Below are positions 60,326 to 64,000 of a DNA stretch of 64,000 nucleotides, piece by piece. The notes beneath the pieces were generated by a model. That model saw only the letters and a list, made by a program, of their open reading frames with translations, had not been told where the DNA came from and did not search any database. Each line of letters opens with the position of its first letter. Position 1 is the first letter of the stretch. The position numbers and the translations under genes were made by a program. This DNA is from Deinococcus frigens DSM 12807 (GTDB taxonomy: Bacteria > Deinococcota > Deinococci > Deinococcales > Deinococcaceae): positions 29,743-93,742 of the forward strand of contig NZ_JNIW01000010.1 in NCBI RefSeq assembly GCF_000701425.1. Reading direction: 5' to 3'.

Positions 60326-61180
60326 TCAGCCGTCGCTGCGCGTGTACCCCGTGGCCTGCCAGCCGCAGCCGGAACGGACCAGTTTAATGCTGCCGCCGTA
60401 GGTGCCAGAGACCTTCTCGCCGTTGCTCTTCTGGGTGGCGGTGATGGTCACCTTGCCCAGCGCGCTGCCCGCATTGCCGTTGATGCTCACGCCGCTGACT
60501 TCTACCTTGTAGGACACGTTCGAGTACGCCGCGCCGTAGGCACTGGCGGCGGCCCCCAGCCCCTCGTCTGCTGCCGAACGGGCCGCGCCGCGCGCCGCAG
60601 CGATGTCCTGCTCGGGGGTCAGCTTGCACTCGGTGGGGGCGCTGCCCGCGTACAGGTTGGTGCCGGCCTCCTCAAATTTAAGGGGCGCGGGAATCTGGCC
60701 CTGAAGGTTGGCGACATTGACGCGGTAGTTGACGCCCACGGCCAAGCGCGGCCCGATGATAGGTTGCAGCGCCGTGCTGATCCGCTGCGCGCCGATTTCG
60801 ACGTACCCCTCTACCGGCAGCAGGGCGATCCCGTACCGCAGGCCCAGCCCGCCCTGAATGGCGGCGTTGCTGCCCTGAATTTCCGCGCCCACCAGGGCGT
60901 AGGTGGTGAGATTGCCGAAGGTGAACAGGTCCCCAGTCACCAGCCCGCCAAAGGCCCCGGTGCCCGATTTGCCCTCCACGTTGCTGGTGCAGTAGGACCC
61001 CTGGCCGTAAATGCCAAACCGCCCTTCCTGGAAGCCCACGCGCCCGCCCACGATCTGGCAGCCCAGGCCCGCGCTGCTGTTCAGGCCCAGCCGCACGTCC
61101 GCCGCGCCCGCCGTCCCCACTGTCGCCAGTCCCGCCATCGCCAGACCCGCAGCCACCATCCCCTTCACTTTTCCGATCAT
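60326..61180 (-). CDS. Exported, possibly outer-membrane protein
   Basis: This 284-residue protein has a signal peptide (GMVAAGLAMAGLATVGTAGAA). Alternating hydrophobic/polar Gly-rich strands (GGRVGFQEGRFGIYGQGSYC, GGLGLRYGIALLPVEGYVEIGAQRI, GPRLAVGVNYRVNVANL) suggest a small beta barrel. The C-terminal part has four cysteines across the mature protein and a strand-rich domain (KVTITATQKSNGEKVSGTYGG). No family recognised. Confidence 0.72.
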   Translation of the reverse strand: MIGKVKGMVAAGLAMAGLATVGTAGAADVRLGLNSSAGLGCQIVGGRVGFQEGRFGIYGQGSYCTSNVEGKSGTGAFGGLVTGDLFTFGNLTTYALVGAEIQGSNAAIQGGLGLRYGIALLPVEGYVEIGAQRISTALQPIIGPRLAVGVNYRVNVANLQGQIPAPLKFEEAGTNLYAGSAPTECKLTPEQDIAAARGAARSAADEGLGAAASAYGAAYSNVSYKVEVSGVSINGNAGSALGKVTITATQKSNGEKVSGTYGGSIKLVRSGCGWQATGYTRSDG

Positions 61181-61257
61181 GAAAACCGTTTTAACACAGC
61201 GCCGGAGCAGGACATGTGAATTGTTATGCTCTTTGCTATTGGCGTCTGTGGGCCGTC

Positions 61258-62388
61258 TTAGAAGAAGCGGCTCACGTCGCGCACCACCACGAAAGTCATC
61301 AGCAGCAGCACAAAGGCGAAACCCGCCACGTTGATGGCCTGCTCCTGCGAGAAGCTTAGCGGGCGGCGGCGCAACACGCCCACCAGCACCAGCAGGATGC
61401 GCCCACCGTCCAGCCCCGGAATGGGGATCAGGTTAAAAAAGGCCAGCGACAGGTTCAGGATGATCGCCACCTGTACCAGCGCCCAGGGTCCAGCAGTTGC
61501 GGCGCGGCCCACAATCTCGGTGGTGCCGATGGGGCCAGTGACGTTCTGATCCTGCGAGAAATTGAGGGTCAGAAAGCGTCCAAATAGGTTGCCGAACGCC
61601 CTCAACACCTGCGGCACCGCCTCCGCCGTGGTGGTCAGGGAGGTCTGGAAGGCCGCCCCCACGCCCGCAGGCACAATGTCCGGGCCGTAGCCGATGCCCA
61701 GCAGTTGCCGCTGGCCGTTCACGCTGGGCGTCCAATCGAAAGTGACGCTGCGGCTCTGCCCGGCCCGCTCCAGCGCGAAGGTGTGCGGTCCCGGCGTGCC
61801 CAGCACGTTGACGAGGTTCTGCCAGCCGGTCACGGTCTTTCCGTCCACCTGCAAGGTGTCGGGGATGTCCTGCCCATCGATGGCGGTGATCACGTCCCCG
61901 GTCTGGAGGCCCAGCGTCTGCGCGCGGGAATTCGGCTGCACCGACTCGATGCGCGCCCGGTCCAGGGCCGGGATGCCCTGCGAGGTAAAGGTCAGGGTCA
62001 TCAGGAGGATGGCCAGCAGCAGATTCATCAGCGGTCCGGCGAACAGCACGGCGATCTTGCCCAGGGCGGGCAGGGAAGCAAAGCCCCTGGTGGCCTGGCG
62101 GTAACTGACCTCGCCCCCGCCGCCCCGGACCTCTTCCGGGGCCATGCCGTCGATTTCCACGTAGCCGCCGATGGGCAGCAGGCTCAGTCGCCACTCGGTG
62201 CCGCGCCACAGCCGCCGGAACACGATGGGACCCATGCCGATGGAAAACGAGTTGACCTGCACGCCCTGCTTTCTAGCCAGGGCATAGTGCGCCAGTTCGT
62301 GCAGGAAAGTGGCGACGCTGATGATCAGCAGGGTCCAGATCAGGCCCAGCGGGGTCAGCGCGGCGGAGAGGCTCTGGAAGAAGCTCAC
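61258..62388 (-). CDS. rseP: Site-2 intramembrane zinc metalloprotease RseP
   Basis: This 376-residue membrane protease has the zinc motif HELAH in [20 protein letters not shown] on helix 1, a PDZ domain in the periplasmic loop (about residues 150-220, [20 protein letters not shown]) and the C-terminal [14 protein letters not shown] carrying the third ligand Asp. It cleaves membrane-embedded regulators such as anti-sigma factors. It starts at a GTG overlapping the dxr stop (GTGA), the usual dxr-rseP coupling. Confidence 0.94.
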   Translation of the reverse strand: MSFFQSLSAALTPLGLIWTLLIISVATFLHELAHYALARKQGVQVNSFSIGMGPIVFRRLWRGTEWRLSLLPIGGYVEIDGMAPEEVRGGGGEVSYRQATRGFASLPALGKIAVLFAGPLMNLLLAILLMTLTFTSQGIPALDRARIESVQPNSRAQTLGLQTGDVITAIDGQDIPDTLQVDGKTVTGWQNLVNVLGTPGPHTFALERAGQSRSVTFDWTPSVNGQRQLLGIGYGPDIVPAGVGAAFQTSLTTTAEAVPQVLRAFGNLFGRFLTLNFSQDQNVTGPIGTTEIVGRAATAGPWALVQVAIILNLSLAFFNLIPIPGLDGGRILLVLVGVLRRRPLSFSQEQAINVAGFAFVLLLMTFVVVRDVSRFF

Positions 62389-63545
62389 GCCCGCACCCCC
62401 ACCAGTTCCCAGGCGCGCACCCGCGCCCAGGCGTCGATCTCGGCCAGCGAGTCCCAGCCCAGCGTTCCGGCGGGGGTTTCGTCCAGCACGCGCTCCAGCA
62501 GTTCTGGAATGCCCGTGAAGCAGAGTTGACCGGCCAGGAATGCCTCGACGGCCACCTCATCGGCGGCGTTCAGGGCGATGGGCAGCAGCCCGCCCGCCTC
62601 GCCCGCGCGGTAGGCCAGGCCCAGGCAGGGAAAGCGGTCAAGGTCGGGTTCCTTGAATTCCCACGTTCCGCGTAGCGGCCAGGACAGGTGCCCGGCCACC
62701 TCCGGCCCACGCCGCGCGCCGCGCACGTCACCGGGGCGCTGCATGCCGGTCGGGGCGGCGTCGATGGCGTAGGCAATCGGGAGGCGCATATCCGTGGGGC
62801 CGAGCTGCGCCTTCAGGCTGCCGTCGCGGAAGCGCACCGCCGCGTGGATCAGACTCTGCGGGTGGACCACCACGCCCACCTGGGACAGCGGCAGGCCGTA
62901 CAGGCTGGCGCACTCCATGACCTCCAGCCCCTTATTCAGCAGGGTGGCGCTGTCGATGGTCACCTTTGGCCCCATGCTCCACGAGGGATGCTTCAGGGCC
63001 TGCGCAGGCGTCACGTTGCTCAGATCTTCGGGGCCGTCGCGAAAGGGGCCACCGGAAGCGGTCAGGATCACCTCGGCCACGTCTGCCATGTCCTCGCCGG
63101 TCAGGCACTGGAAAACGCCAGTATGCTCGGAATCCACGGGCACCACGCGCCCGCCGCCCTGTGCCGCCGCCTCCCAGATCAGGCCCGCCGCCGTGACCAT
63201 CGCTTCTTTGGTTGCCAGTGCTACCGCCTGTCCTGCCTGGAGCGCGGCGCGGGTGGGGGCCAGCCCGATCAGGCCGCTCATGGCGTTGACCACCACATCG
63301 GCCTTTAATGCCGCCACCTCGCAGACATCGGCAGTCAGATTTACGTCGGGCAGAAGCGCTTTTGCCTCACCGTAGACCGCTGGGTCAACGCTGACCAGTG
63401 ATGGACGAAACTCGCTCACCTGGGCCGCCAGCAATTCCAGATTGCGCCCCGCCGCCAGCGCCGACACCGTATAACCACGCTCGCGCGCCACATCCAGCGC
63501 CTGCGTGCCGATGCTGCCCGTGCTGCCCAAAACCGTCAGTTCCAT
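62385..63545 (-). CDS. dxr: 1-deoxy-D-xylulose 5-phosphate reductoisomerase
   Basis: This 386-residue NADPH enzyme makes methylerythritol phosphate in isoprenoid synthesis. It has the NADPH motif [11 protein letters not shown] at the N-terminus, [14 protein letters not shown], the metal site [48 protein letters not shown] region and the HPQSLIHA stretch. The ATG at 63545 ([13 protein letters not shown]) matches family length; an ATG 9 codons upstream is possible. cdsA, which usually precedes dxr, is not seen; an IS lies upstream instead. Confidence 0.96.
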   Translation of the reverse strand: MELTVLGSTGSIGTQALDVARERGYTVSALAAGRNLELLAAQVSEFRPSLVSVDPAVYGEAKALLPDVNLTADVCEVAALKADVVVNAMSGLIGLAPTRAALQAGQAVALATKEAMVTAAGLIWEAAAQGGGRVVPVDSEHTGVFQCLTGEDMADVAEVILTASGGPFRDGPEDLSNVTPAQALKHPSWSMGPKVTIDSATLLNKGLEVMECASLYGLPLSQVGVVVHPQSLIHAAVRFRDGSLKAQLGPTDMRLPIAYAIDAAPTGMQRPGDVRGARRGPEVAGHLSWPLRGTWEFKEPDLDRFPCLGLAYRAGEAGGLLPIALNAADEVAVEAFLAGQLCFTGIPELLERVLDETPAGTLGWDSLAEIDAWARVRAWELVGVRA

Positions 63546-63695
63546 GCCCGTCCGCTCATTGCGCCCCAGCATGACGCATGGGCGGCGGGCAGAGTGTGGG
63601 GTTGGGAGGTCTCACCGTGCGTATGACCCAGACTTCATATGTTTCGTGTCTTCAAAGGAAACTCAGATCCACTGATTGAGGTGGATTCACTGACG

Positions 63696-63742
<47 letters not shown>

Positions 63743-63746
63743 GTCT

Positions 63747-64000
<254 letters not shown>

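Overview
The window is a high-GC chromosomal segment from a Deinococcus-type bacterium. Three things point there: the gene complement (sufCBD, a bacterial-type PEP carboxylase, a short Mfd, a YmdB-type phosphodiesterase, a PSP1/RicT protein, a TrhO rhodanese, a LysM plus phosphodiester-glycosidase protein); the very high GC with long antisense shadow frames; and a recurrent TANNNT box 5-9 nt before start codons that lack a Shine-Dalgarno sequence, the leaderless-mRNA signature described in Deinococcus. No tRNA, rRNA or CRISPR array was seen.

Layout. 1-4026 is a type I restriction-modification locus in the order hsdR (3' part) - hsdS - decayed rhuM - hsdM. A dispersed palindromic repeat follows, then serA, ppc (minus), a YmdB phosphodiesterase, a frameshifted universal stress protein, an orphan HigA-type regulator and mfd. 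14299-19042 is a visibly AT-rich, tightly overlapping three-gene operon: HerA-like ATPase, NurA-like nuclease and DNA methyltransferase. A HigBA-type toxin-antitoxin pair with a palindromic operator adjoins it. This is the strongest candidate for an uncommon defence system here.

19842-33390 is mostly housekeeping: trhO, two GNAT enzymes, an old yellow enzyme, ricT-like, pepF, a VWA membrane protein, a LysM protein, rbfA with a 13-codon upstream frame, a thioesterase, a PIG-L deacetylase, DUF4870, rnhA and a YqeK-like hydrolase. 33570-40603 holds a proline-rich secreted protein and the suf Fe-S assembly genes. sufC and sufB are separated from sufD by about 2 kb of accessory DNA: a membrane protein, a second copy of the palindromic repeat, a Phd/RelE module whose toxin carries two in-frame TAG codons, and an intact VapBC module.

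40787-64000 holds an ExbB-ExbD-TonB-like operon with a very long Pro/Ala linker, coaX, a BtuF-like binding protein, a P-loop kinase, a phosphate transporter with its DUF47 partner, a multidomain alpha-amylase lipoprotein, DUF427, a membrane protein, a Ser/Thr pseudokinase, hrpB, a MITE-like element, an MBL hydrolase, an AhpD-like protein, an exported protein, the overlapping dxr-rseP pair, and the 5' end of an IS transposase at the right edge. Family calls rest on recognised motifs in the translations; no database search was run.
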